Source: Roseovarius marisflavi (lineage in GTDB: Bacteria; Pseudomonadota; Alphaproteobacteria; Rhodobacterales; Rhodobacteraceae). From it: DNA of 64,000 nucleotides. The position numbers and the translations under genes were made by a program. Positions 19,176-27,888 of the stretch are shown here, piece by piece (the stretch's first letter is position 1; every line of letters starts with the position of its first letter). The stretch is taken from the NCBI RefSeq assembly GCF_900142625.1, contig NZ_FRBN01000003.1, forward strand, positions 124,001-188,000, given 5' to 3'. The notes below the pieces were generated by a model, which had not been told where the DNA came from, did not search any database, and saw only the letters and a list, made by a program, of their open reading frames with translations.

Positions 19176-19898
19176 TCAGACCTCCCCGCCAAGATATGCC
19201 GCTTTGATACGATCATCGTGCAAAAGGTCTTTGGACTTGCCTTCGATCACCACATTGCCGGTCGCCATCGCATAGGCGCGGTGCGAAATGCTGAGCGCCA
19301 TGCGCGAGTTTTGCTCGACCAGCAGCACCGAGACACCTTCGTCGCGGTTGATGGCCACGATCGAGCGCGCGATATCCTGCACCAGCTTGGGCGCAATCCC
19401 GAGACTGGGTTCATCGAGCAACAAAAGCTTGGGCTTGGCCATCAATGCGCGCCCGATCACCATCATTTGCTGTTCACCACCCGACAGGGTGCCGGCCGCC
19501 TGACCATAGCGTTCTTTCAGGCGCGGAAAGCGGGTCAGGATGCTGTCGAGCGTGTCTTGAATGTCGGCCTTGTTGCTCCGGGTGAACGCCCCCATCATCA
19601 GGTTGTCCCTGACCGACATGAACGGGAACACGCGGCGGCCTTCGGGCACCATCGCGATGCCGCGTTTGACGATATCCGAGGGGTCGGTGCCATCGACGCG
19701 CGCACCCTCAAAACTCACCGAGCCCTTGACCGGCTTGGCGAGCCCGGTAATGGCACGCAGGATCGAGGATTTGCCCGCGCCATTGGCCCCGATCAGCGCA
19801 ACGGTTTCGCCCTGATTGACGCTGAGCGACACGCCTTTCAGCGCATAGACATGATCGTAGTAAAGCTCGATATCTTTGAAATCCAACATGGCTGTCAT
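19176..19898 (-). CDS. livF: LivF-type ABC importer ATPase
   Basis: 240 aa ATPase of a branched-chain-amino-acid/amide-type (HAAT) importer. Walker A is GANGAGKSS, the signature LSGGEQQM and Walker B LLLLDEPSLG. The motif VPEGRRVFPFMSVRDNL is characteristic of LivF. It pairs with LivG at 20684; the gap is 3 bp. The substrate of the transporter is unknown; the linked racemase and GntR regulator suggest hydantoin-like or amide compounds. Confidence 0.93.
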   Translation of the reverse strand: MTAMLDFKDIELYYDHVYALKGVSLSVNQGETVALIGANGAGKSSILRAITGLAKPVKGSVSFEGARVDGTDPSDIVKRGIAMVPEGRRVFPFMSVRDNLMMGAFTRSNKADIQDTLDSILTRFPRLKERYGQAAGTLSGGEQQMMVIGRALMAKPKLLLLDEPSLGIAPKLVQDIARSIVAINRDEGVSVLLVEQNSRMALSISHRAYAMATGNVVIEGKSKDLLHDDRIKAAYLGGEV

Positions 19899-19901
19899 GG
19901 T

Positions 19902-20684
19902 CTACATCCCGATCTCATCGTCGGCGCTTCCAAGGTAGGCCTCGATGACTTTTTCGTTGTTCTGGATTTCAGAGGGCGTGCCCTGCGCGATCTTCTCGCC
20001 AAAGTTCAGCACGACAATGCGGTCAGAAATGTTCATGACCGCAGGCATGTCGTGCTCGACCAGCATCACCGTCACCCCGCGTTCATCGCGCACCGAGCGC
20101 ACCAGATCGACCATGCGCATGGTTTCATCATGGTTCATCCCGGCAAAGGGTTCATCCAGCAAAAGCACCTTGGGGTCGGTCGCCAGACCAATGGCGATCC
20201 CAAGCGCGCGCAGGTTGCCCTGTGGCAGGTTGCTGGCCAATTCATTGCTGATCCCGGACATGCCCAGAAACTCCAGCAATTCATCCGCGTACCGGCCAAA
20301 GGCGGCGACGTCTTCTTTCGCGGTCTTTGAGCCCCAGAAGTACCCCGCAAGCGAGGCTTTGGCGCGCAGATGCTGCGCCACCACTACGCTTTCGCGCACC
20401 GTCATGCTTTTGAAGATCGTGGTTTCCTGAAACGTCCTGACAATGCCCTTGCGCGCCACGATATGCGGCTTGAGGTTGGATATGCGTTCGCCGCGATACA
20501 AAATTTCGCCGGATGTCGTGGGCGTGAAGGATGAGATCATTTTGAACAGAGTCGATTTGCCAGCCCCGTTCGGCCCGATCACCGACAGGATTTCATTCTC
20601 GGCCACGTCAAAGCTGATGTCGTTGTTTGCGGTCAGGCCACCGTATTTCTTGGTGACGTTCCTGACCTGAAGCAAGGCGCTCAT
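19902..20684 (-). CDS. livG: LivG-type ABC importer ATPase
   Basis: 260 aa. Walker A is GPNGAGKST (about residues 36-44). The LivG features are VRTFQETTIFKSMTVRESV and LLLDEPFAGMNHDET. The ABC signature is atypical: NLPQGNLRALGIA replaces the usual LSYGxQR pattern. It overlaps livM by 4 bp and forms one transport operon with its neighbours. Confidence 0.93.
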   Translation of the reverse strand: MSALLQVRNVTKKYGGLTANNDISFDVAENEILSVIGPNGAGKSTLFKMISSFTPTTSGEILYRGERISNLKPHIVARKGIVRTFQETTIFKSMTVRESVVVAQHLRAKASLAGYFWGSKTAKEDVAAFGRYADELLEFLGMSGISNELASNLPQGNLRALGIAIGLATDPKVLLLDEPFAGMNHDETMRMVDLVRSVRDERGVTVMLVEHDMPAVMNISDRIVVLNFGEKIAQGTPSEIQNNEKVIEAYLGSADDEIGM

Positions 20685-21661
20685 TTGTCACCTCCCTTGC
20701 CAAACCGCAGGCTTAGCAAGCCGTTGGGCAAAAACCGGATCACGGCGATCAGGATGATCGAGTAGACAAGCATCTGGTATTTGCCGAGTTCGAAAAGAAG
20801 ATCCCAGCCAAAGTAGAGCACCAGCGTGCCAAGCATCGGACCAAAGACATAGCCAAGCCCGCCCAGAAAACAGTTCAGCATGAAGTTGACGGAATCCGCG
20901 ACCTGAAAGCTTGAAGGGTAAACCGATTGCGCAATCGAGCCGAACATCGCCCCGCCAATCCCGCCGAAAAAGCTTGAGATGGCGAAGATCACGATGCGGA
21001 TATGGGCGATATTGACCCCGATCGAGCTTGCCAGTTCCTCGTTCTGCTGCATCGAGCGGCAGAGATGCCCGAGGCGCGAATTCACCAGGCGGTAGAGCGC
21101 CGCATAGGTGACAATCATCAGGATGCAGGCCGTGTAATAGAACGCCAGCTTGGTGTTCTCCATTGCCCCAAAATCAGGAATGAGAGGAATACCGAAGAGC
21201 GAGACGCCTGACGGCAGGGGAATGGAAGAAATCCCCTTGGCCCCATTAGTGATCGGCAGGGCAAGCGCCGTCAGCGTGACCACCTGCGTCAGAACCAGCG
21301 TGATCATCGCGAAGTAAACCCCGCGCAGGCGCAGGATCGGCAGGCCGATCAGCACCGCCACAAGCGCCGCGAACACGCCCGCAGCAGGCAGCGATAGCCA
21401 GAACGACCACCCCGCCTTGACCACCAGAATGGCCGAGACATAGGCCCCGATGAGGGCAAAGGCACCCTGGCCGATGTTGATCCGGCCGATGTAGAACGTC
21501 AGCCAGACCCCGGCACTTGCGATCGCCAAAAGCGCCACCGAGGTCAGCGTAAAGTAAAAGTCCCAGCGGCCCGTCACGCCGATAATCAACGGCACGCCGA
21601 CGAAGATCGCAAACAGGAAGATCGCGACGCCGATCAGTTGCTTTGCGGAAAAACCAAACAT
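20681..21661 (-). CDS. livM: LivM-type ABC importer permease
   Basis: 326 aa inner-membrane permease with about ten hydrophobic segments. LivM features are GRINIGQGAFALIGAY (family: LS.G.GAF) near residue 60 and RLGHLCRSMQQNEELASSIG, the cytoplasmic coupling region. It partners LivH. The start overlaps livG by 4 bp on one side, and livH ends 4 bp upstream. Confidence 0.92.
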   Translation of the reverse strand: MFGFSAKQLIGVAIFLFAIFVGVPLIIGVTGRWDFYFTLTSVALLAIASAGVWLTFYIGRINIGQGAFALIGAYVSAILVVKAGWSFWLSLPAAGVFAALVAVLIGLPILRLRGVYFAMITLVLTQVVTLTALALPITNGAKGISSIPLPSGVSLFGIPLIPDFGAMENTKLAFYYTACILMIVTYAALYRLVNSRLGHLCRSMQQNEELASSIGVNIAHIRIVIFAISSFFGGIGGAMFGSIAQSVYPSSFQVADSVNFMLNCFLGGLGYVFGPMLGTLVLYFGWDLLFELGKYQMLVYSIILIAVIRFLPNGLLSLRFGKGGDK

Positions 21662-21665
21662 CAGA

Positions 21666-22535
21666 TCAACCCCACGGCTTGCCCATCAGACCCTGAGGCC
21701 GGATGGCGAGGAAAATCATCAGCGAGATGAAGATCAGCAGATAGGTGATATCGCCATACTGCGACAGCACGGCAAGGCCGATGGCCTCCATGAACCCAAG
21801 GATGATGCCGCCCCAGATCGCGCCGGAAATCACGCCGGCACCACCGATCATCACCATCATGAAGGCCTTGATGGATGTCGGCCCGCCCATGCCAAGGTTG
21901 ACTCCGGTAATCGTGACCAGAAGGCCGCCGACAAGCCCCGCAAGCATCGCGCCAAGGGCAAAGCCGATCATCGAATAGCGATCCACATTCACGCCCATCA
22001 ACTGGGCGGCAGTCCGGTCTTGCGCAAGCGCGCGCAGGGCGCGGCCCGTCTTGGTATATTGCATCAACCCGATGAAGGCGACGATCGACAGGATCGCCAG
22101 GGCGCAGATCAAAATGCGGTCATAGGGCATGATCAGGCGGAAATCATAGTTGAACACGCCATCGACGATCTTGGGCACGCCGCGCTGCTTTTCGCCAAAC
22201 ACAAGCAGGATCAGCGCATCGAGGAAGAACGCGATCCCCGCCGCCAGCAGCATCGTGCTTTCTTCGCGGGCCGATCCCTTGATCACCGGCGCAAACAGGA
22301 ACTTTTCGATCAAGGCCCCAAGGATCGCGAGGGTGACGCAGGACATCACAAGCGCCAGAACGAACGGAACGCCCCACTGGCCATAGAATGTATAGGTAAC
22401 GAAACCGCCGATCACATACATCTGCCCATGGGCAAAGTTGAGAACGTTCATGAGGGCAAAAATCAGGGTCAGGCCAAGAGCGATCATCGCATATTGGGAC
22501 CCCAGATAGACGCCATTGGCCAATATCTGTTCCAT
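21666..22535 (-). CDS. livH: LivH-type ABC importer permease
   Basis: 289 aa permease with about eight hydrophobic segments. LivH features are LIFALMNVLNFAHGQMYVIG near the N-terminus and GRALRALAQDRTAAQLMGVN, the coupling loop. It is the first membrane gene after the substrate-binding protein and is separated from it by an 84-bp gap that contains a terminator-like hairpin. Confidence 0.93.
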   Translation of the reverse strand: MEQILANGVYLGSQYAMIALGLTLIFALMNVLNFAHGQMYVIGGFVTYTFYGQWGVPFVLALVMSCVTLAILGALIEKFLFAPVIKGSAREESTMLLAAGIAFFLDALILLVFGEKQRGVPKIVDGVFNYDFRLIMPYDRILICALAILSIVAFIGLMQYTKTGRALRALAQDRTAAQLMGVNVDRYSMIGFALGAMLAGLVGGLLVTITGVNLGMGGPTSIKAFMMVMIGGAGVISGAIWGGIILGFMEAIGLAVLSQYGDITYLLIFISLMIFLAIRPQGLMGKPWG

Positions 22536-22557
22536 GGGGGCTTTCTTTCTTGGAAAA

Positions 22558-22581
22558 CCCCGGACCTTACGAGGTCCGGGG
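22558..22581 (-). terminator. Attenuating terminator-like hairpin between the substrate-binding gene and livH
   Basis: CCCCGGACCT (22558-22567) and AGGTCCGGGG (22572-22581) form a perfect 10-bp stem with a 4-base loop. On the minus strand the stem is followed by TTTTCC, as in an intrinsic terminator. It lies after the binding-protein gene and before the permease genes, a common way to make more binding protein than membrane parts. Confidence 0.7.
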
Positions 22582-22619
22582 AGGGTCTGCTCAGGAGAGG
22601 CCTAAAGCAGACAGGGAGG

Positions 22620-23807
22620 TCAGTCGACTTCGGCGACGAACAGCGTCTCGAACGCGCCGTCGCGGTAGACGTTCACCACCAGCGGAACCGCCACCTGACG
22701 CTTTTGGCCAAAGGATGACATGCCCACATACCGCAGCTTCGCATCGCCGTTCATATAGGGGTTCGGGGCCTCGAAGGTGTCCATGGTTTTCTGGAAAGCG
22801 GCCACATCTGTAAGTGCCGCCGGATTGGCCTTGAGCGTTTCAAGGATGTATTCCAGGGCATAGACCTTGGTGTTGGACTCGTCGTTGTATTCGCCGAACA
22901 TCTTTGTGTAACGCTCGACGAATTCGTTCATCATCGGCGAGGCAAGTTCTGGTGTGGACGCACCGCCAACCGAGATGAACCCGTTCGCCAGATCGCCCGC
23001 ACCTTCGGCCAGAACACCCGCATCCTGTGCGGTTTCCGTCGAAATCATACCCTGAAAACCCAGTTCACGGGCCGAGCGGATCAGCTGCGGCGCATTCGCG
23101 GGCGACACACCGGACAGAACCAACAAATCAGGCTGCGTGCGCATGATCGGGGTCAGAACCGGGGTAAAGTCGGTGGTGTCGACCTGATAGGTCACATTGG
23201 CCGAAACAACCTCAAGGCCCAAAGCCTTGGCGGCTGCAACACCGCCATCACGCTGGCTGAGCGGATCGGATTCGTTGGCCGCAATGAAAGCGACGGTTTT
23301 GACGCCCTCGTTCTCCATCAGGTATTTGTAGATTGCCGGGCCAGACTGATAATTGGCCACCATGCCCAAAACCGCGTTCGAGGCGGGCGCCTGATAAAGC
23401 GACTTGGGGAAGGCGTAAGGGAAATACATGATCCCGTTTGATTCCGCGACAGGGCGCACAGCCGCCGCGCCATCATCGACGTTCGGGCCCACGACATAGT
23501 GGATGCCTTCCTGCGCCATCTTCTCCATGCCGGCAATCGCGCGCTTGGGGTCTTTCTGGTCGTCGAATGACACGATTTCGATGTCATAGGTCGTGCCGCC
23601 GATGGTGTAGCCGCCAGTCTCGTTGATCCAGGCCGCGCGGGTCTCCATCGAGCGCTGGTTCGAGATGCCCCAGGCCGCTGCCGGCCCGGAGGTCACGCCG
23701 ACAAAGCCGATCTTGAGTACCGGATTTTCCGCCACGGCGGTTGTCGCCTGCAGGGCGGTCAGGGCCACAGCCGTCACGACTGCTTTCATAAGTGTTCTGC
23801 GTTGCAT
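22620..23807 (-). CDS. Periplasmic substrate-binding protein of the HAAT-type importer
   Basis: 395 aa. It has a signal peptide (1-26, ending TTAVA) and a type I periplasmic-binding fold (Peripla_BP_6). VLKIGFVGVTSGPAAAWGIS is the usual first strand, and GGTTYDIEIVSFDDQKDPKR the next block. It is the leading gene of the operon, with RBS GGGAG. Similarity is to amino-acid/amide binding proteins; the ligand cannot be read from sequence. Confidence 0.92.
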   Translation of the reverse strand: MQRRTLMKAVVTAVALTALQATTAVAENPVLKIGFVGVTSGPAAAWGISNQRSMETRAAWINETGGYTIGGTTYDIEIVSFDDQKDPKRAIAGMEKMAQEGIHYVVGPNVDDGAAAVRPVAESNGIMYFPYAFPKSLYQAPASNAVLGMVANYQSGPAIYKYLMENEGVKTVAFIAANESDPLSQRDGGVAAAKALGLEVVSANVTYQVDTTDFTPVLTPIMRTQPDLLVLSGVSPANAPQLIRSARELGFQGMISTETAQDAGVLAEGAGDLANGFISVGGASTPELASPMMNEFVERYTKMFGEYNDESNTKVYALEYILETLKANPAALTDVAAFQKTMDTFEAPNPYMNGDAKLRYVGMSSFGQKRQVAVPLVVNVYRDGAFETLFVAEVD

Positions 23808-23903
23808 TTTTCACTCCCGTTGAATTCGCTATCGACGCCCTGGGCGTCATTCTTGACCGACAGTAAGATGAACGCACCCTTCATGCCGCACCTCGATTTC
23901 ACG

Positions 23904-23950
23904 ATTGTTAACAATTTTTGTCAACACATTTTGAAAGACGGTCGACAAAA
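23904..23950. promoter_or_regulatory. Candidate GntR operator region between the importer operon and its regulator
   Basis: The 230-bp divergent gap is AT-rich compared with its surroundings. It holds a perfect 12-bp palindrome ATTGTTAACAAT (23904-23915) and an inverted repeat TTTTGTC (23916-23922) with GACAAAA (23944-23950). Palindromes in such a gap are the expected place for the divergently encoded GntR protein to bind. No binding consensus is claimed. Confidence 0.5.
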
Positions 23951-24037
23951 TCTGGCCCTTGGCCCTACACTGATTTGAGATTAAGCAGTTCAGCGCGTGT
24001 GGTGCTGCAATAACAGTCAATCCTGAAAGGTCGCAGT

Positions 24038-24757
24038 GTGAGTATCAAATCGCAGCCAAGCCCTGAAAATGGCGTCGATATTCCGGCTGAGCCTGGTGAA
24101 AATTTCATCGTGGAGCGTATCTACAAGGCGGTTATGGAGCAAAGGCTTGCCCCAAACACCAAACTGAGCGAGGCGCGCCTCTGTGAAACCTTTGGCGTTG
24201 GTCGCATGCGGGTGCGGCGCGCGCTTTTGCTGCTTTCCAGCCAGGGAATCATCGAACTCCATTCGAATCGCGGCGCCTATGTTGCCTGCCCCGACAAATC
24301 CGAAGCGCATGATGTTTTTGCCGCCCGCATGCTGATTGAACCGCCCTTGGTGCGACAACTGGCACAGGGGGCTGCCGATTTGAACCTGGGCCTTCTGACG
24401 GATCACATCGCACTCGAAGACGCCGCCCGCAAAGAGAACGAGCGCACCGAGATAATCCGCCTGTCGGGGGAATTCCATAGCAAGCTTGCACAGGTGACCG
24501 GGAACAAGTTTATCTCAAGAATGATGCGGGAACTCGTGACCCGCACCTCGCTGATTGTGGGCCTCTTTGGCACGTCAGAGCATGCGAGTTGCCCCGACGA
24601 CGAACACGGCAGAATCCTTAAGGCGATTCAGGCGCGTGATCCGGATCAGGCCGAAGAGCTTTTGGTGTCTCACCTCAACCATATTCAAAATGGCCTTGAT
24701 ATGGACACACGGCAGCAACCTCAGGATGACCTGACTGCTATTCTGGGGGCTGGCTGA
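24038..24757 (+). CDS. GntR-family (FadR/FCD subfamily) transcription regulator
   Basis: 239 aa. The N-terminal winged helix (about 25-90) has LSEARLCETFGVGRMRVRRA, the GntR recognition region. The C-terminal all-helical FCD domain (about 95-225) carries His residues typical of its metal/ligand pocket (EFHSKLAQ, the pair EHA, and SHLNHI). It is divergent from the racemase-importer operon and probably represses it until a ligand is present. The start is GTG at 24038 with GAAAGG upstream; another GTG lies 2 bp earlier, out of frame. Confidence 0.88.
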   Translation: MSIKSQPSPENGVDIPAEPGENFIVERIYKAVMEQRLAPNTKLSEARLCETFGVGRMRVRRALLLLSSQGIIELHSNRGAYVACPDKSEAHDVFAARMLIEPPLVRQLAQGAADLNLGLLTDHIALEDAARKENERTEIIRLSGEFHSKLAQVTGNKFISRMMRELVTRTSLIVGLFGTSEHASCPDDEHGRILKAIQARDPDQAEELLVSHLNHIQNGLDMDTRQQPQDDLTAILGAG

Positions 24758-25157
24758 AAGAGGCAATCTGACAGGGGCGGATCCAAGCGGGCCAGGACTA
24801 ACGGCCGTCGCGTCTTGGGTCAGAATTCAGGTGGTGGATGAATGTTTCAGAAACAGTCTCCGCGTGCGCCAGGCTCCGGCTGATGGTCGGATGCTGTGAG
24901 TGGAAAAGCCTGCAGCATTTGGTCATTTTGAATGCCAGAGCCGAAGCCAGCTGCGGGGTGTTGCCTGACTGTGGCGTGGCGCGGCGAGGTTCGGTGTGCT
25001 GAGAGGGCCTTGGCGATGGTCTGTTCATTTTGTGCCGACGTGATGATCCGCCCGAGCGCGGGCCGCGCTAGAGGCGTTGCACCCTGATTGCCCTCGTGCA
25101 AGGGCATCGTTTTGGGGCCTGCGGCCAGAGCCTTTTCATCCAGACCCGACCCTGCCG
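24758..25157. other. 400-bp gap with no recognisable gene
   Basis: Between gntR and the norC promoter. Short overlapping open frames exist on the minus strand (for example 24847-25107 and 24798-25028), but they lack a convincing RBS, have no family I know, and are rich in Pro, His, Arg and Thr as shadow frames often are. It may be a remnant left by insertion of the importer block into the denitrification cluster. No transposase remnant or terminal repeat was seen. Confidence 0.5.
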
Positions 25158-25171
25158 TTGACTTTGGTCAA
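25158..25171. promoter_or_regulatory. NNR/DNR (FNR-like) box upstream of norC
   Basis: TTGACTTTGGTCAA matches TTGAC-N4-GTCAA exactly. It is almost identical to the nirS/nirI box (one base differs in the spacer). With the usual -41.5 placement, transcription would start near 25206, giving a 29-nt leader to norC. This indicates that nirS and nor are controlled together by the NO-responsive DNR-type regulator. Confidence 0.88.
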
Positions 25172-25234
25172 GGAACATTGGGCAGGTCGCCCGCAGAGTG
25201 ATCCCATTCGCATTAACGCGCAAAGGAGATCGCA

Positions 25235-25687
25235 ATGCGCGATGTCATGACCAAGAGCATGGCCCGGAATATCTTTTATGGCGGGTCGCTGTTCTTCATC
25301 ATCATCTTTCTGGGGCTGTCGCTCCATTCGCACCGCTATATCGTCACGACCTCGACAAACGCCGAGACGCTGACCGAAAGCGTCGCGCATGGCAAACGGC
25401 TCTGGGAAAAACACGCCTGCATCAACTGTCATACGATCATGGGCGAGGGGGCGTATTTTGCGCCTGAACTGGCCAATGTGACAACCCGCTGGGGTGTGGC
25501 CGATGACCCGGAGGGCGCATTTGAGATGCTGGACGGCTGGATGAAGGCGCAACCAAGCGGTGTCGAAGGGCGCCGACAGATGCCACGCTTTGATCTGAAC
25601 CCCGAGGAAACCCGTGCGCTTGCCGATTTCCTGCGGTGGGTCGATTCCATCGACGCACAGGGCTGGCCCCCGAACGACGCGGGCTGA
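25235..25687 (+). CDS. norC: NorC, cytochrome c subunit of nitric-oxide reductase
   Basis: 150 aa. One N-terminal membrane anchor (about 13-31) is followed by a periplasmic cytochrome c domain with C62-I-N-C65-H66. A Met ligand lies in RRQMPRFDL. NorC takes electrons from cytochrome c or azurin and passes them to NorB, which reduces 2 NO to N2O. The RBS AAAGGAG is 7-8 bp upstream of the ATG. Confidence 0.97.
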   Translation: MRDVMTKSMARNIFYGGSLFFIIIFLGLSLHSHRYIVTTSTNAETLTESVAHGKRLWEKHACINCHTIMGEGAYFAPELANVTTRWGVADDPEGAFEMLDGWMKAQPSGVEGRRQMPRFDLNPEETRALADFLRWVDSIDAQGWPPNDAG

Positions 25688-25702
25688 GAAAGGACCATTC
25701 CA

Positions 25703-27067
25703 ATGAAATACCAATCCCAAAAAATCGCGCTGGCCTACTTTGGCGTCGCTCTGGCGCTCTTTCTGGTTCAGATCCTCGGCGGGCTGCTGGCAGGGCTGAT
25801 CTATGTCATGCCCAACACCCTGTCAGAGCTGTTGCCGTTCAACATCGTGCGCATGCTGCACACCAACTCTCTGATCGTCTGGCTGCTTCTGGGCTTTTTC
25901 GGGGCCGCCTATTTCCTGATCCCCGAAGAGGCCGAGCGCGAAATCCATTCGCCCAAGATCGCCTATCTGCAACTGATCATCCTTGTCGTGGGCACTCTGG
26001 GCGTGGTGCTGACCTATGTGTTCAACCTGTTTGAGGGCAACTGGCTTTTGGGCAAGGAGGGACGCGAGTTTCTTGAGCAACCCAAATGGGTCAAGGCCGG
26101 GATCGTGGTTGCCGCCTTGCTGTTTCTCTACAACGTCACCATGACAGTGCTTCAGGGCCGCAAGACCGCGATTTCCAATATCCTGTTGCTGGGGCTCTGG
26201 GGGCTGGCGCTTTTGTTCCTGTTCGCCTTTTACAACCCGGAGAACCTGGCGCTCGACAAGCAGTACTGGTGGTATGTCGTTCACCTCTGGGTCGAGGGCG
26301 TGTGGGAGCTTATCATGGCGTCCATCCTGGCCTACCTGATGCTCAAGCTGACCGGTGTTGATCGTGAAGTGGTTGAGAAATGGCTTTATGTCATTGTCGC
26401 CGCCGCTTTGTTCTCTGGCATCCTTGGCACTGGCCACCACTATTACTGGATCGGCTCGCCGGGCTATTGGCAGTGGATCGGCTCGATCTTTTCCAGCCTC
26501 GAAATTGTGCCGTTCTTCGCGATGATGGCCTTTGCCTTTGTCATGGTCTGGAAAGGGCGTCGCGACCATCCCAACAAGGCCGCGCTTCTGTGGTCACTGG
26601 GCTGTGCCACGCTGGCATTCTTCGGGGCCGGGGTCTGGGGCTTTTTGCACACGCTGCACGGGGTCAACTATTACACCCACGGCACACAGATCACCGCCGC
26701 GCATGGGCACCTGGCGTTTTATGGCGCCTATGTCTGCCTGAACCTGGCGATCTTTACTTATGCCATGCCGATCCTGCGCAATCGCGATCCCTATAACCAG
26801 GTGCTCAACATGGCGTCGTTCTGGCTGATGTCAGGGGGCATGGTGTTCATGACCTTCACGCTGACCTTCGCGGGCACGGTTCAGACTCACATGCAACGCG
26901 TGGTCGGCGATTACTTTATGGATGTCCAGGACACCATCGCCATCTTCTACTGGATGCGGCTTGGCTCTGGCGTTGTGGTCTTCCTTGGTTTGCTGCTGTT
27001 CCTTTACGCGCTGCTCGTGCCGCGCAAAGAGGTGATCTCGACTGATGCCACGGTCGCGGCGGAGTGA
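25703..27067 (+). CDS. norB: NorB, catalytic subunit of nitric-oxide reductase
   Basis: 454 aa membrane protein with 12 helices, a member of the heme-copper oxidase superfamily with heme b, heme b3 and non-heme FeB. Recognisable parts are RMLHTNSLIVWLLLGFFGA (heme b His), VVHLWVEGVWELI (FeB His and Glu), GTGHHYYWIG (FeB His pair) and HGHLAFYGAYV. The ATG at 25703 lies 15 bp after norC with RBS AAAGGA. Length is usual for the short cytochrome-c-dependent cNor. Confidence 0.97.
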   Translation: MKYQSQKIALAYFGVALALFLVQILGGLLAGLIYVMPNTLSELLPFNIVRMLHTNSLIVWLLLGFFGAAYFLIPEEAEREIHSPKIAYLQLIILVVGTLGVVLTYVFNLFEGNWLLGKEGREFLEQPKWVKAGIVVAALLFLYNVTMTVLQGRKTAISNILLLGLWGLALLFLFAFYNPENLALDKQYWWYVVHLWVEGVWELIMASILAYLMLKLTGVDREVVEKWLYVIVAAALFSGILGTGHHYYWIGSPGYWQWIGSIFSSLEIVPFFAMMAFAFVMVWKGRRDHPNKAALLWSLGCATLAFFGAGVWGFLHTLHGVNYYTHGTQITAAHGHLAFYGAYVCLNLAIFTYAMPILRNRDPYNQVLNMASFWLMSGGMVFMTFTLTFAGTVQTHMQRVVGDYFMDVQDTIAIFYWMRLGSGVVVFLGLLLFLYALLVPRKEVISTDATVAAE

Positions 27068-27072
27068 AGCCG

Positions 27073-27885
27073 ATGGATGGAGCCATGACCCAAAACCGGA
27101 CCGGGGCGGCAGACGCCCCGTTCTACCTCGCCCAGGGCGATGAATGCGCCCTGTTTCAGGCTGCCTTCGACAATACCTTGCCGGTCCTTCTCAAAGGGCC
27201 GACCGGATGTGGCAAAACCCGGTTTGTATCGCATATGGCCGCGCAGCTTGGGCGGCCGCTTTACACGGTTGCCTGTCATGATGACCTCTCGGCGGCGGAC
27301 CTGATCGGGCGCTATCTGCTCAAGGGGGGGGAAACCGTCTGGGTCGACGGCCCCCTGACCCGCGCGGTGCGCGAGGGGGCGATCTGTTATCTCGACGAGG
27401 TGGTCGAGGCCCGCAAGGACGTCACCGTGGTGTTGCATCCGCTGACCGATGACCGGCGCATTCTTCCCATCGATCGCACAGGCGAAGAGCTTGAAGCCGC
27501 CCCCGGTTTCATGCTCGTGGCCTCGTATAATCCGGGCTACCAGAATATCCTCAAAACCCTCAAACCCTCGACCCGGCAGCGCTTTGTCGCGATGGAGTTC
27601 GACTTTCCCGTGCCCGATCTTGAAATCAAGGTCGTCGCCCAGGAAAGCGGCCTCTCGCCGGATCGTGTTGCCCCCCTGGTGCGCCTCGCCGGCAAGCTGC
27701 GCGCGCTGAAAGGGCAGGACCTTGAAGAGGGGGTTTCAACCCGTCTTGTAATCTATGCCGCAACCCTCATCGCCCAGGGCATGCCGATTGATCGCGCCAT
27801 CGAGGCGACGATGATCGCGCCGCTCACCGATGATGCGGATGTAAAACGCGGGCTCCTCGATCTGGTAACGGCTGTCTTTGGGTGA
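27073..27885 (+). CDS. norQ: NorQ, MoxR-type AAA+ ATPase for Nor assembly
   Basis: 270 aa. Walker A is GPTGCGKT (about 43-50), Walker B is AICYLDEVVEA, and a sensor 1 Asn lies in LVASYNPGYQ. NorQ works with NorD to insert the non-heme iron (FeB) into NorB. I chose ATG 27073, which has GGAG 8 bp upstream. A GTG at 27064 that overlaps the norB stop, and an ATG at 27085, are alternatives. Confidence 0.95.
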   Translation: MDGAMTQNRTGAADAPFYLAQGDECALFQAAFDNTLPVLLKGPTGCGKTRFVSHMAAQLGRPLYTVACHDDLSAADLIGRYLLKGGETVWVDGPLTRAVREGAICYLDEVVEARKDVTVVLHPLTDDRRILPIDRTGEELEAAPGFMLVASYNPGYQNILKTLKPSTRQRFVAMEFDFPVPDLEIKVVAQESGLSPDRVAPLVRLAGKLRALKGQDLEEGVSTRLVIYAATLIAQGMPIDRAIEATMIAPLTDDADVKRGLLDLVTAVFG

Positions 27886-27888
27886 GGC

